Of a stretch of DNA of 64,000 bases, positions 1 through 13,663 are shown in pieces. The DNA lies in contig NZ_QFKX01000002.1 in NCBI RefSeq assembly GCF_003130585.1, forward strand, positions 558,001-622,000, in the 5' to 3' direction. A program made the translations under genes and the position numbers. Positions within the stretch are counted from its first letter, which is position 1. Each line of letters starts with the position of its first letter. Origin of the DNA: Brachybacterium endophyticum (GTDB taxonomy: Bacteria > Actinomycetota > Actinomycetes > Actinomycetales > Dermabacteraceae). Under the pieces are notes generated by a model. That model saw nothing but the letters and a program-made list of their open reading frames with translations. It searched no databases and was not told the origin of the DNA.

Positions 1-1253
1 GGCGCTTCGGCGTGAGCGAGACCCTGGACGACGTCGACTGGCCGGCGATCCGCGACCGCATCTTCGGGCGCATCGACGGCATCGTCGCCGGCGGCGAGGA
101 GTACCGCCGCGACCACGAGGACAACGCCAACCTGACCCTGCTGCGAGGCACCGCCCGCTTCACGGGCCCGCGCGCGCTGAGCGTGGACCTGCGCGACGGC
201 GGCACCGAGGAGATCACGGCCGACACCGTCGTGCTCGGCGCGGGCTCCCGACCGATCATCCCGGGCATCGAGGGACTCGCCGAGTCCCACCCGCACACCT
301 CCGACTCGATCATGCGGATCGACGCCCTGCCCTCCTCGCTGGTGATTCTCGGCTCCGGCGTGATCGCCCTGGAGATGGCGCACATCTTCTCCGGGCTGGG
401 GGTTGCTGTCAGCGTCGTCGCCCGCTCCGGCCGGCTGCTGCGAGCGGCCGACGCCGACGTCTCCGAGCGGATCACCGAGGTCGCGCGCGAGCAGTGGGAC
501 GTGCACACGGACGTCACCACCACGTCCGTGCACCGCACGGAGGACGGCGGCGTGATCCTGCGCGGGCGCCGCACGGACTCGCCGACCGGCGACGCCGCCG
601 GTTCGGCTGGCGCGGACGTCGAGATCCATGCAGACGAGATCCTGGTCGCGACCGGACGCCGACCGAATACCGACCTGCTGGACGTGCAGGCGGGAGGGAT
701 CGCCGAGGCCGAGGACGGCTGCGTGAGGGTCGATGCCCACCAGCGGGCACTGGGGAAGGACGGCCAGGCGGTCGAGGGCGTCTGGGCCTTCGGCGACCTC
801 TCGAGCCCCGCGCAGCTCAAGCACGTGGCGAACCACGAGCAGCGCATCGTGCGCCACAACGTCCTGCACCCGGAGGACCTCGAGCGCTCGGACACGATGC
901 CGGTGCCCGCGGGCGTGTTCACCCACCCGCAGATCGCGATGGTCGGTCTCACCGAGGACGAGGCCCGCCGCGAGGGCCACGACGTGCGCGTGGCCGTCCA
1001 GGACTACTCCTCGATCGCCTACGGCTGGGCCCTCGAGGACACCACGGGCTTCGCGAAGGTCATCGTCGATGCCGGCAGCGGACGGATCCTGGGCGCCCAC
1101 ATCATCGGGCCCGAGTCCACGATCCTCATCCAGCTGCTGATCCAGGCGATGAGCACGGGGCAGACCGCGCACGACATCGCGCGCACCCAGTACTGGATCC
1201 ACCCCGCGATGCCCGAGCTCATCGAGAACGCGCTGCTCCAGCTGGACGACTGA
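1..1253 (+). CDS. mtr: Mycothione reductase, 5'-truncated by window edge
   Basis: Flavin disulfide reductase that uses NADPH to reduce mycothione to mycothiol in the cytoplasm, keeping the actinobacterial thiol pool reduced. The first full codon in frame is at base 3; about 50 N-terminal residues, including the redox CxxxxC motif, lie outside the window. Counting from the GTG at 12, visible motifs are GSGVIALE (about residues 114-121, NADPH Rossmann loop), ATGRRPNTDL, the second FAD segment VWAFGDLSSP, and the C-terminal HPAMPE carrying the active-site His-Glu pair. The protein ends in ENALLQLDD. The family (mycothione reductase rather than another pyridine-nucleotide disulfide reductase) is inferred from the overall sequence and the actinobacterial setting. 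Confidence 0.85.
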   Translation, partial: RFGVSETLDDVDWPAIRDRIFGRIDGIVAGGEEYRRDHEDNANLTLLRGTARFTGPRALSVDLRDGGTEEITADTVVLGAGSRPIIPGIEGLAESHPHTSDSIMRIDALPSSLVILGSGVIALEMAHIFSGLGVAVSVVARSGRLLRAADADVSERITEVAREQWDVHTDVTTTSVHRTEDGGVILRGRRTDSPTGDAAGSAGADVEIHADEILVATGRRPNTDLLDVQAGGIAEAEDGCVRVDAHQRALGKDGQAVEGVWAFGDLSSPAQLKHVANHEQRIVRHNVLHPEDLERSDTMPVPAGVFTHPQIAMVGLTEDEARREGHDVRVAVQDYSSIAYGWALEDTTGFAKVIVDAGSGRILGAHIIGPESTILIQLLIQAMSTGQTAHDIARTQYWIHPAMPELIENALLQLDD

Positions 1254-1278
1254 GGGCCGGGCGAGCGGCCCCGGCGAC

Positions 1279-1313
1279 GGGCCGCTCGGCCCCGGCGCGG
1301 GGCCGAGCGGCCC
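1279..1313. terminator. Bidirectional hairpin between mtr and LCP gene
   Basis: A 15-bp perfect stem (1279-1293 with 1299-1313) closes a 5-base loop. It sits between two convergent genes. A shorter alternative stem (1262-1271 with 1279-1288) shares one arm, so the two cannot form together. Confidence 0.6.
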
Positions 1314-1325
1314 CACATCGACGGG

Positions 1326-5736
<4,411 letters not shown>

Positions 5737-5753
5737 TCACCGCGGATACCCGT

Positions 5754-5759
5754 TAGGGT
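5754..5759 (+). promoter_or_regulatory. -10-like hexamer of galE (leaderless)
   Basis: TAGGGT, with 6 bases before the galE ATG at 5766. It suggests galE has its own promoter despite the 29-base gap to guaB1. Confidence 0.5.
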
Positions 5760-5765
5760 CGAACC

Positions 5766-6740
<975 letters not shown>

Positions 6741-6792
6741 CGGCCCGGGACCGGCAGCCCAGCACCGACACTCCAGCACCGACAGCCCAGGA

Positions 6793-6837
6793 CGCAGAGG
6801 GGCCCGCGCATCGCCACGATGCGCGGGCCCCTCTGCG
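6793..6837. terminator. Bidirectional terminator between galE and ilvA
   Basis: Perfect 20-bp stem (6793-6812 with 6818-6837) around a 5-base loop. It lies between the convergent ends of galE and ilvA and can serve both. Confidence 0.8.
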
Positions 6838-6894
6838 GCGAGAGCGTGGCGCAGGTTCGAGAGGCAGTCGTCCCCTCCCGTGCGCCCCGCCGTC

Positions 6895-8202
6895 TCACGT
6901 CAGATAGCGGTAGATCGGGTCCTCGGGATCGATGCGCTCGATCTGCATGTTGGAGGCTGCCATCCGGGACAGCAGCGGCTCGAAGTTCTCCCTCGCCCCC
7001 AGCTCGATGCCCACGAGCGCGGGGCCCTCCTCGCGGTTGTTGCGCTTGATGTAGTCGAACAGGACGATGTCGTCGTCCTGGCCCAGCACCTGGTCCAGGA
7101 ACCGGCGCAGGGCCCCGGGCTCCTGCGCGAACGTCACCAGGAAGTAGTGCTTGAGGCCCTCGTGCACGAGGGAGCGCTCGACCACCTCGTTGTACCGGGA
7201 GACGTCGTTGTTGCCGCCCGAGACGATCACCAGGATGCCGCCGCGGTCCTCCGTGTCACCCCCGGTCGAGCCGTCGTTCCCGACGAGCCCCGAGGCGACG
7301 GCGGAGGCGGCGAGGGCGCCGGCCGGCTCGGCGATGATCCCGTCGGTCTGGTAGAGCGCGAGCATCTCGGAGCACACCGCGCCCTCGTCGACCGCGAGCA
7401 GGTCCGGCTGGATCGCCTGGGCGGCGCGCAGGGTCGACGCGCCGACGCGGCGCACCGCCGCGCCGTCGACGAAGCGGTCCATCTCGTGCAGGGTGACGGG
7501 GCTGCCGTGACGCATCGCGGCGGCCATGGAGACCGCGCCCGCGGGCTCGACACCCACCACGCGGATCGAGGGCTCGCGCTCACGCAGCCAGGTGCCGCAA
7601 CCACCCAGCAGTCCGCCGCCGCCGACGGGCAGGACCACTGTGTCGACGTCCTGGCCGTGGGTCTCGCGGATGTCGGTGACGGCCTCGAGGGCGACGGTCC
7701 CCTGTCCGGACATGGTCTGCGGGTCGTCGAAGGGCGGCACGATGGTCGCCCCGGTGCGGCGGGCGTCGTCGGCCGCCGCCTCGGAGGCGTCGTCGAAGGT
7801 GTCACCGATCAGGATCAGCTCGACACGGTCGCCGCCCAGTGTGGTGATGCGGTCGCGCTTCTGGCGTGGGGTGGTCCCGGGCACGTAGATCCGGCCGTCG
7901 ATGCCCAGCACGTTGCAGGAGTAGGCCACGCCCTGCGCGTGGTTGCCGGCGCTCGCGGCGACCACGCCGACCGAGCGGAAGTCCTCGTCCAGGGCGTCCA
8001 TGAACAGGTAGGCGCCGCGCAGCTTGTAGGAGCGCACCACCTGCAGGTCCTCGCGCTTCAGCCACACCGGGACCCCGGCGATCGCGCTCAGGCGATCGCT
8101 GAGGTGGACCGGGGTGCGTCGCACGATGCCCTCCAGACGTGAGGCGGCCGCCTCGACGTCGTCGGCGGTGAGCAGGGGGAGTGGCGACTCGGACGCGGAC
8201 AT
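6895..8202 (-). CDS. ilvA: Threonine ammonia-lyase (threonine dehydratase), biosynthetic
   Basis: 435 residues. A PLP enzyme converting threonine to 2-oxobutanoate and ammonia, the first step of isoleucine synthesis. The PLP lysine is Lys60 in SYKLRGAY; the glycine-rich phosphate loop GGGGLLGG is present. After about residue 340 a single ACT-like regulatory domain (GLKHYFLVTFAQEPGALRRF) is seen, as in corynebacterial IlvA of similar length, where it senses isoleucine. The ATG at 8202 is preferred over the in-frame upstream GTG because a GGAG ribosome site lies just before it. No T-box or attenuator leader is visible upstream. Confidence 0.9.
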   Translation of the reverse strand: MSASESPLPLLTADDVEAAASRLEGIVRRTPVHLSDRLSAIAGVPVWLKREDLQVVRSYKLRGAYLFMDALDEDFRSVGVVAASAGNHAQGVAYSCNVLGIDGRIYVPGTTPRQKRDRITTLGGDRVELILIGDTFDDASEAAADDARRTGATIVPPFDDPQTMSGQGTVALEAVTDIRETHGQDVDTVVLPVGGGGLLGGCGTWLREREPSIRVVGVEPAGAVSMAAAMRHGSPVTLHEMDRFVDGAAVRRVGASTLRAAQAIQPDLLAVDEGAVCSEMLALYQTDGIIAEPAGALAASAVASGLVGNDGSTGGDTEDRGGILVIVSGGNNDVSRYNEVVERSLVHEGLKHYFLVTFAQEPGALRRFLDQVLGQDDDIVLFDYIKRNNREEGPALVGIELGARENFEPLLSRMAASNMQIERIDPEDPIYRYLT

Positions 8203-8351
8203 AGGAACTCCGGGATGTTCGGGTGGACGAGCGCGCACCGCCGCGAGGTGTGATGGTGTCCGCGGCGGGCGGAGGCTGTGGCTTGCCCTGCGACAGTACG
8301 CAGATCGGACCCCGCGTGCACACCGGGTCGAGGGACGGACCCCTCGCCGCC

Positions 8352-8705
8352 TCAGCGGGTCGCGCCGCTCCCTGGTCGATGCAGGGGCCGGGAGCCGGGG
8401 CGACGCGGGGAGGAACGCGTCGGATGGGGCCTGGCCAGCAGCCGCTCGACGTCGTCGAAGACCAGCTGGGGGTTCGTGTCCAGCAGCAGCGGCATGCCGG
8501 AGATCACGGGGATCCGCAGGCTCTGCGGGATCTCCACGGTGGCGATGATGAGGTCGGCGTGGAAGTCCTGCGAGAGCATGTCCATCACGGTGGTGGGGAG
8601 GACATGGGCCTGGATCTGGCGTCGGTCGAGATGATCGTGCATCTGACGCGCGAGCTGCGCGGAGGCCGTCACGCCGGAACCGCTGACGACGGCGATGGTG
8701 CGCAC
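8352..8705 (-). CDS. PTS IIB-like protein lacking the phosphorylatable cysteine
   Basis: 117 residues; residues 1-92 resemble the galactitol/ascorbate-type PTS EIIB fold, whose signature loop is normally C-x-x-G-x-(A/G)-(T/S)-S just after the first strand. Here the loop reads VVSGSGVTAS, so serine replaces the phospho-accepting cysteine. The rest (DLIIATVEIP, VISGMPLLLD) keeps the fold. The last 25 residues are Arg/Pro/Ser-rich. No EIIA or EIIC gene is nearby. Either the protein is a non-catalytic descendant with a regulatory role, or the residue has been repurposed. The GTG start is set by GGAGGGACC just upstream. Assignment to the fold is by motif only. Confidence 0.65.
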   Translation of the reverse strand: MRTIAVVSGSGVTASAQLARQMHDHLDRRQIQAHVLPTTVMDMLSQDFHADLIIATVEIPQSLRIPVISGMPLLLDTNPQLVFDDVERLLARPHPTRSSPRRPGSRPLHRPGSGATR

Positions 8706-8910
8706 GGTCCCTCCTTCCCGCCCCCGCGGGGCGATGCGCCGACTCCTCTCCGTGGGGCTCACGGAGTCAGGACGAGGTGCACCGTTCGGCAGGGCGGTGT
8801 GGCGCACGTCACCATCGTGGCACGGGAGGGGCGCTGAGGCCAGGGGTGCTGCGCGGATCCGTCCCGTCGGCGTCCGTGGACGGCTCGACGGAGCGGCTCC
8901 GAGCAGACGA

Positions 8911-8941
8911 CGACCCCGGACGACAGGGTCGTCCGGGGTCG
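8911..8941 (-). terminator. Terminator after carD
   Basis: 14-bp perfect stem (8911-8924 with 8928-8941) with a 3-base loop, in the 289-base gap between carD and the IIB-like gene. The rest of that gap holds nothing I recognise. Confidence 0.6.
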
Positions 8942-8994
8942 ATCGGTGCGCTCCGGGTCCGCGAGGTCTGCGACCTGCGGGACCGGGGCGGGTG

Positions 8995-9477
8995 TCAGGA
9001 GGCGAGGACCTCGTCGAGGATCGACTCGGCCTTGATCTCGTCGGTCTTCTCCGCGAGCGCGAGCTCGGAGACGAGGATCTGTCGCGCCTTGGCGAGCATC
9101 CGCTTCTCCCCGGCCGAGAGGCCGCGGTCCTGATCGCGACGCCAGAGGTCACGGACGACCTCCGCGACCTTCTTGACGTCACCCGAGGCGAGCTTCTCGA
9201 CGTTCGCCTTGTAGCGGCGCGACCAGTTGGTCGGCTCCTCCGTGTACGGCTGACGGAGGACGTCGAAGACCTCCTCCAGGCCCTCCTTGTCCACCACGTC
9301 GCGGACACCGACCAGGTCGACGTTGTCGGCCGGTACCTCGATGGTGAGATCTCCCTGTGCCACCTTGAGCTTGAGGTAGGTGCGATCCTCGCCCTTGATG
9401 GTGCGGCTCTTGACCTCCTCGATCAGCGCTGCTCCATGGTGCGGGTAGACGACTGTCTCGCCGACGGCAAAGTTCAT
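8995..9477 (-). CDS. carD: CarD family RNA-polymerase-binding transcription regulator
   Basis: 160 residues, matching mycobacterial CarD. An N-terminal Tudor-like RNA-polymerase interaction domain ([21 protein letters not shown], residues 1 to about 60) contacts the beta subunit. A helical C-terminal DNA-binding domain contains the conserved [14 protein letters not shown] and [14 protein letters not shown] motifs with the tryptophan that wedges the promoter bubble. CarD stabilises open complexes at rRNA and many other promoters. A GAAAGGGG ribosome site precedes the ATG. A possible -10 (TAGACT on the minus strand, about 35 bases upstream of the start) gives a short leader. Confidence 0.93.
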   Translation of the reverse strand: MNFAVGETVVYPHHGAALIEEVKSRTIKGEDRTYLKLKVAQGDLTIEVPADNVDLVGVRDVVDKEGLEEVFDVLRQPYTEEPTNWSRRYKANVEKLASGDVKKVAEVVRDLWRRDQDRGLSAGEKRMLAKARQILVSELALAEKTDEIKAESILDEVLAS

Positions 9478-9772
9478 GTGTTGGGCCCCTTTCCTGGCTT
9501 CCAGTCTACCACGAGGACGTCTGATAAAATGCGCCCCTTTTGATATCGGCGCTGGTCACGAGGGTGAGGGAGCGGCGCCCTCGGCAGTTCGGCAGGGACT
9601 CGGCGCCGCGCCGGGCATGCGAGGGATCACGCGGCCCGCGCCGCCGCTGTGACCGGGCGAACGGCGTCCGTGCGCTAGTCTGGACAGGTACGACGTCGCG
9701 TCAGATCCCGGCGTCCCCGATCCCTTTTCCCGCCCGGGTCGCCCCTCCGGACGGACATGAACAGGAGTCCTC

Positions 9773-10390
9773 GTGAAGTCCGTGCGTCGTCCTCGACTCG
9801 CCCTCACCGTCGCCGCGCTCGCGCTGTCCCTCGGCGCGACCGGCTGCAGCTACATGAACCCGGTGCAGACGCACGACTTCTACCAGGCGGCCGACGGCAC
9901 CAACGTCAGCCTCGTCGACGCCGAGAAGAACTTCACCGTCGGTGTGCGCAACGCGATCGTCATCGTGGACGACTCCCAGCGCGGCGAGCTGCTGGGGTCC
10001 GTCGTCAACTACACCGACAAGCCGGTGACCGTGAAGATCCAGGGCGATTACGAGGGCACCACGGTCTTCTCCGACAGCGTCGAGGTGCCCGCTCACGAGA
10101 CCGTCCAGGTCGAGCCCAAGTCGCTGCAGAAGAACAAGGACCCGCAGGAGTCGAACCCGATCCGGATCGGCGCCGACGACTTCCCGGTCGATCCCGGCAA
10201 GACCATGAAGCTGACGATGTCGGCCGACGGGAAGAAGCGCACCGAGACGCTCCCGGTCACCGACAGCAGCCTGTCGTACTACAAGTCCGGCGGGTCCGAG
10301 GGCGGCTCCGGCAGCGGCTCCTCCGATGGCGGCGGCTCCGGCAGCAACGCGTCGGACGGCGGCGGGGGCTCCGGCCACGGCGAGGGCTGA
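9773..10390 (+). CDS. Secreted lipoprotein of unknown function
   Basis: 205 residues. A basic n-region (MKSVRRPR), a hydrophobic stretch and a lipobox-like ATGC with Cys25 mark it as a membrane-anchored lipoprotein. Residues 40-160 form a beta-rich domain (VGVRNAIVIVDD, GSVVNYTDKPVTVKI) resembling extracellular copper-chaperone or DUF-type lipoprotein domains, but no His/Met metal motif is clear. The tail from about residue 165 is Gly/Ser/Asp-rich spacer. The GTG at 9773 is preferred because ACAGGAG lies upstream and only this frame gives a signal peptide. TAGTCT at 9676-9681 may be its -10. I do not recognise the family. Confidence 0.75.
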   Translation: MKSVRRPRLALTVAALALSLGATGCSYMNPVQTHDFYQAADGTNVSLVDAEKNFTVGVRNAIVIVDDSQRGELLGSVVNYTDKPVTVKIQGDYEGTTVFSDSVEVPAHETVQVEPKSLQKNKDPQESNPIRIGADDFPVDPGKTMKLTMSADGKKRTETLPVTDSSLSYYKSGGSEGGSGSGSSDGGGSGSNASDGGGGSGHGEG

Positions 10391-10469
10391 GAGCCACCAC
10401 GAGGGTCGACGCCGCGCCGTCGTCTAGGGGCGACGCCGCGCACGCGGGCCTGCGTCGGGTCGAGGACCG

Positions 10470-10521
10470 CCGTGCCGGCCGCCGAGCGGGCCCGTGCCCA
10501 CCGGCGGCCGATGAGGCACGG
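10470..10521. terminator. Convergent terminator, two-part hairpin
   Basis: Outer 7-bp stem (10470-10476 with 10515-10521) and inner 8-bp stem (10477-10484 with 10502-10509) form one long hairpin. It lies between the convergent ends of the lipoprotein and regX3-like genes. Confidence 0.5.
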
Positions 10522-10527
10522 TAGCGC

Positions 10528-11220
10528 TCAGCGCTCCAGCGTCTCGAACTTGTAGCCCAGTCCGCGCACCGTCACCAGGTGCACCGGGTTCTTGGGGTCG
10601 CTCTCGATCTTCGCCCGCAGGCGCTTGACGTGCACGTCCAGGGTCTTGGTGTCGCCCACGTAGTTCGCTCCCCACACCCGGTCGATGAGCTGACCGCGCG
10701 TGAGCACACGGTCGACGTTGCGCAGCAGCAGCTCGAGCAGCTCGAACTCCTTGAGGGGGAGGGAGACCTCCTCCCCGCGCACGGTGACCACATGGCGCTC
10801 GACGTCCATCTCGATGCCGCCCGCCCGCAGGGTCGCCTCGGTCTCGTCCTCGGCGCTGTCCTGCCCGCGCCGGAGCACCGCCTTGATGCGGGCCAGCAGC
10901 TCACGGGAGGAGTAGGGCTTGGTGACGTAGTCGTCGGCCCCCAGCTCGAGCCCCAGGACCTTGTCGAACTCGTCGTCCTTCGCCGTCAGCATGATGACCG
11001 GCACGCTCGAGGTGCGGCGGATCTCGCGGCACACCTCGGTGCCGCCGATGCCCGGCAGCATCAGGTCCAGCAGCACCAGCTCGGCTCCATGGGTGGAGAA
11101 GATCCGCAGTGCCTCGGTGCCGGTGGCTGCGACGGCGACCTCGTATCCCTCCTTGCGCAGGGAGTACGCGAGGGGGTCGGAGAACGACTCCTCGTCCTCG
11201 ACGATCAGGATCCGGGTCAT
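10528..11220 (-). CDS. regX3: OmpR/PhoB-family response regulator, RegX3-like
   Basis: 230 residues. Receiver domain with the phospho-acceptor Asp52 in LLDLMLPG, the acidic pocket VEDEE and the switch Lys in YVTKPYS. It is followed by a winged-helix DNA-binding domain (LPLKEFELLELLLRN, DVHVKRLRAKIE, VRGLGYKFE). Paired with the kinase upstream on the same strand and placed opposite phoU, it is the expected effector of a phosphate-starvation response. The ATG at 11220 has a GAGAGAGG ribosome site; the upstream open frame is non-coding in character. 205 bases separate it from the kinase gene, more than usual for this pair. Confidence 0.88.
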   Translation of the reverse strand: MTRILIVEDEESFSDPLAYSLRKEGYEVAVAATGTEALRIFSTHGAELVLLDLMLPGIGGTEVCREIRRTSSVPVIMLTAKDDEFDKVLGLELGADDYVTKPYSSRELLARIKAVLRRGQDSAEDETEATLRAGGIEMDVERHVVTVRGEEVSLPLKEFELLELLLRNVDRVLTRGQLIDRVWGANYVGDTKTLDVHVKRLRAKIESDPKNPVHLVTVRGLGYKFETLER

Positions 11221-11425
11221 CGGCGTCCTCTCTCTCGTGCGGCAGCGCCGCCTCGGCAGTGACGATACGGGACCGGTGCTCCGGTCGCCGTCGGGGTGGG
11301 ATGAAGACGTGGGGCCGGGGAGACCCCGGCAGGCGCGGACGCGGGCGCCGACGCAGGCGTGAGACCGGGCGCGGGAGTGCCGGGACGGGGCGAGCGCGAG
11401 AGGTGTCGGGCGGCGGTCTGCGAGC

Positions 11426-12613
11426 TCACGAGGCATCCCCCTCCGACCTGTTCGCGGTGCCGACCGTGGTCGCATCGGTGCGACCCATCTCGGGGATGCG
11501 GAGCACGAACGTGGATCCCTGACCCTCCATCGACCAGGCCGTCACCTCCCCGCCGTGGTCCGTCGCGATGTGCTTGACGATCGCGAGACCGAGGCCCGTG
11601 CCCCCGGTGGCGCGTGACCGCGCGCGATCCACGCGGAAGAAGCGCTCGAAGACCCGCTCGAGGTCCTCCTTGGAGATCCCGATGCCCTGATCCTTGACGA
11701 CGATCTCGACCATGCCGGCGTCCCGCCGCGCCGAGACGCCGACCTGCGTGCCCGAGGGCGAATAGGCGATCGCGTTGGAGATCAGGTTCGACAGGGCCGT
11801 GGTGAGCATCGTCGTGGAGCCGTAGACCTGCAGGCCCGAGGGAGCCCCGCCCGCCAGGACGATGTCCGAGCCCAGGGCGAGGTTGCGGTTGGCGCTCATC
11901 GCCTCCTCGACGACGTCGTCCACGTCGACGGCGCTCGCGTCCGGCAGCGCGGAGGCCCCCTGGACGCGCGAGAGCTCGATGATCTCCTGGACCAGGTGCG
12001 ACAGACGCTGGGACTCGGACTGCATGCGCTGGGCGAAGCGGCGCACCGCCTCGGGATCCTCGGCCGCGTCCTCCATCGTCTCGGCGAGCAGGTTGATCGC
12101 GCCGACGGGGGTCTTCAGCTCGTGGGAGACGTTGGCGACGAAGTCGCGTCGGGTCTCCTCGACCCGCACCGCGCGGGTCCGGTCCTCGGCCAGCAGCAGG
12201 ACGCCGCGTGACCCCAGGGTCCCCAGACGCACGTCGATCACCGACTCGGAGTCCTCCGGGCCCTGGCGTCGGATCGTCAGCCGTTCGTCGCGGTAGCCGC
12301 CGTTGCGGGCGACGTCGGCCGCCAGCTCGATCAGCTCCTGGTTGGCCAGGCGCGGGTAGTCACCGCTGCTGGCGCGCACGATCCCGTAGGAATAGGCGAG
12401 CGGGGAGACCCGCAGGACGTCGCCGCCGGCGTCGAGGACCACGTACGCGGTCGAGAGGATCGTGAGCACCTCCGCCGCGGGCTCCGGGACCGTCGACGTG
12501 ACGGTGGTCGGCGCAGGGGCTCCCCGGTTCTGACGCACCAGGGAGAGAGTCGCCGCGCAGCCGATCACGAGACCGATGGCCCCGGCGAGCACGAGGAGGA
12601 CTGACACAGGCAC
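11426..12613 (-). CDS. senX3: Sensor histidine kinase, SenX3-like
   Basis: 395 residues. One N-terminal membrane helix (about residues 3-25), a PAS-like sensor region (about 45-150), the HisKA dimerisation helix with the phospho-acceptor His164 in NVSHELKTPVGAI, and a HATPase domain with NLISNAIAYSP, KDQGIGISKEDL and GTGLGLAIVKHI (N, G1, G2 boxes). SenX3 in mycobacteria has a similar single-helix plus PAS arrangement and signals phosphate limitation to RegX3. The GTG start follows a GGGGG stretch that is also the gap behind a TACGAT hexamer, so translation could be leaderless. Confidence 0.88.
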   Translation of the reverse strand: MPVSVLLVLAGAIGLVIGCAATLSLVRQNRGAPAPTTVTSTVPEPAAEVLTILSTAYVVLDAGGDVLRVSPLAYSYGIVRASSGDYPRLANQELIELAADVARNGGYRDERLTIRRQGPEDSESVIDVRLGTLGSRGVLLLAEDRTRAVRVEETRRDFVANVSHELKTPVGAINLLAETMEDAAEDPEAVRRFAQRMQSESQRLSHLVQEIIELSRVQGASALPDASAVDVDDVVEEAMSANRNLALGSDIVLAGGAPSGLQVYGSTTMLTTALSNLISNAIAYSPSGTQVGVSARRDAGMVEIVVKDQGIGISKEDLERVFERFFRVDRARSRATGGTGLGLAIVKHIATDHGGEVTAWSMEGQGSTFVLRIPEMGRTDATTVGTANRSEGDAS

Positions 12614-12620
12614 GCCCCCT

Positions 12621-12626
12621 ATCGTA
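12621..12626 (-). promoter_or_regulatory. -10-like hexamer of senX3
   Basis: TACGAT on the minus strand with 7 bases before the GTG at 12613. It lies in the divergent region shared with phoU. Confidence 0.4.
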
Positions 12627-12804
12627 GGTCCAGGTGAACGGCATTCCTGCAGCTGGACGTCCTCCGGTGCGTCGAGGTCCGCAGGAGTTCACCGGGCGGT
12701 GCCCTCGCGTTCACCTGTGATTGCGAGGATCAGGCGCCGGCGCCGCACAGGCGGCCCCCGGTGGGACCAGCCCGCCGGGACGCGATGAAGGGAACGAGGG
12801 GCAC

Positions 12805-13479
12805 ATGCGCGAGGCGTATCGCAGCGATCTGCGACACCTGGTCGAGGACCTGGTGGCGATGCTGGACCGCGTCCACGAAGGGCTGGGTGGCGCCTCCACC
12901 GCTCTGCTGGACGGCGACCTGGCGCTCGCCGAGCGCGTGATCGCTGCCGACTCCCACATCGACGAGGACCAGGCGCAGCTGGACGAGACCATGATCCAGC
13001 TGCTGGCCCGGCAGGGGCCCGTGGCGGGGGATCTGCGCCTGCTGGTGGCGGGCCTACGGATGAGTTCGACCATCGAGCGGATGGGCGACCTCGCCGCGCA
13101 CATCGCGATCGTCGCCCGGCGCAGCCACCCGCAGCTGGCCGTCCCGGAGCGCCATCGTGAGGACTTCCAGCGTCTGGGGGAGCTGGCACTGGGAGCGGTT
13201 GGCTCCAGCGCCCGGGTGATCAGCGGGAACGACCTCGCCCTCGCGGCGCAGGTCGAAAAGGACGACGACGAGATCGACGCCCTGCAGAGCGACATCTACC
13301 GCGCGGTCACCCGTCACGACGACTACACCAGCGCCGAGGTCATGAACCTGACGCTGCTGGGCCGCTACTACGAGCGCATCGGCGACCACGCGGTCTCGCT
13401 CGTGCGTCGCGTCGGCTTCCTCGTCACCGGCGACACGCTGGACTCCCACGGCGGGCGCGAGGATCCCGAGGAGTTCTGA
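12805..13479 (+). CDS. phoU: PhoU-type phosphate signalling protein
   Basis: 224 residues with two repeated PhoU helical bundles (about 5-105 and 120-215). The metal-binding motifs are recognisable: EDQAQLDE in the first half and EKDDDEIDAL in the second, plus GRYYERIGDHA near the end. PhoU links the Pst phosphate importer to the SenX3/RegX3-type system and dampens signalling when phosphate is plentiful. The divergent position to senX3 agrees with that role. The ATG at 12805 has GAACGAGGGG upstream. No pst genes are in the window. Confidence 0.9.
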   Translation: MREAYRSDLRHLVEDLVAMLDRVHEGLGGASTALLDGDLALAERVIAADSHIDEDQAQLDETMIQLLARQGPVAGDLRLLVAGLRMSSTIERMGDLAAHIAIVARRSHPQLAVPERHREDFQRLGELALGAVGSSARVISGNDLALAAQVEKDDDEIDALQSDIYRAVTRHDDYTSAEVMNLTLLGRYYERIGDHAVSLVRRVGFLVTGDTLDSHGGREDPEEF

Positions 13480-13519
13480 AGGGCGAGCTCCGAGTCCTGA
13501 ATTCTCTGAGCCCTGAACG

Positions 13520-13561
13520 CTGAGCCGTGAGCCGTGAGCCGTGAGCCGTGAGCCGTGAGCC
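13520..13561. repeat. Tandem 7-bp repeat
   Basis: Five perfect copies of GTGAGCC at 13527-13561, preceded by one variant copy CTGAGCC. Non-coding, between phoU and the long palindrome. Confidence 0.85.
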
Positions 13562-13598
13562 CCGAGGGCTGGAGCGCACGGTGACGTGCCACGGCTCC

Positions 13599-13662
13599 CG
13601 CTCACCGCTCGCACGAGGGCCCCGGACCGATCGGTCCGGGGCCCTCGTGCGAGCGGTGAGCG
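13599..13662. terminator. 64-bp perfect palindrome, bidirectional terminator
   Basis: The arms 13599-13630 and 13631-13662 are exact reverse complements with no spacer, centred on ACCGATCGGT. It lies between the convergent ends of phoU and the DUF4235 gene, reaching to 1 base before the latter's stop codon. A terminator is the simplest reading; its length and perfection are unusual. Confidence 0.75.
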
Positions 13663-13663
13663 C

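Noticed and set aside
8203..8351. T-box or leader-peptide attenuator for ilvA, and T-box for valS at 52576-52665
   Set aside because: No specifier hairpin, T-box core sequence or runs of Ile/Val codons are seen; ilvA has a close ribosome site.
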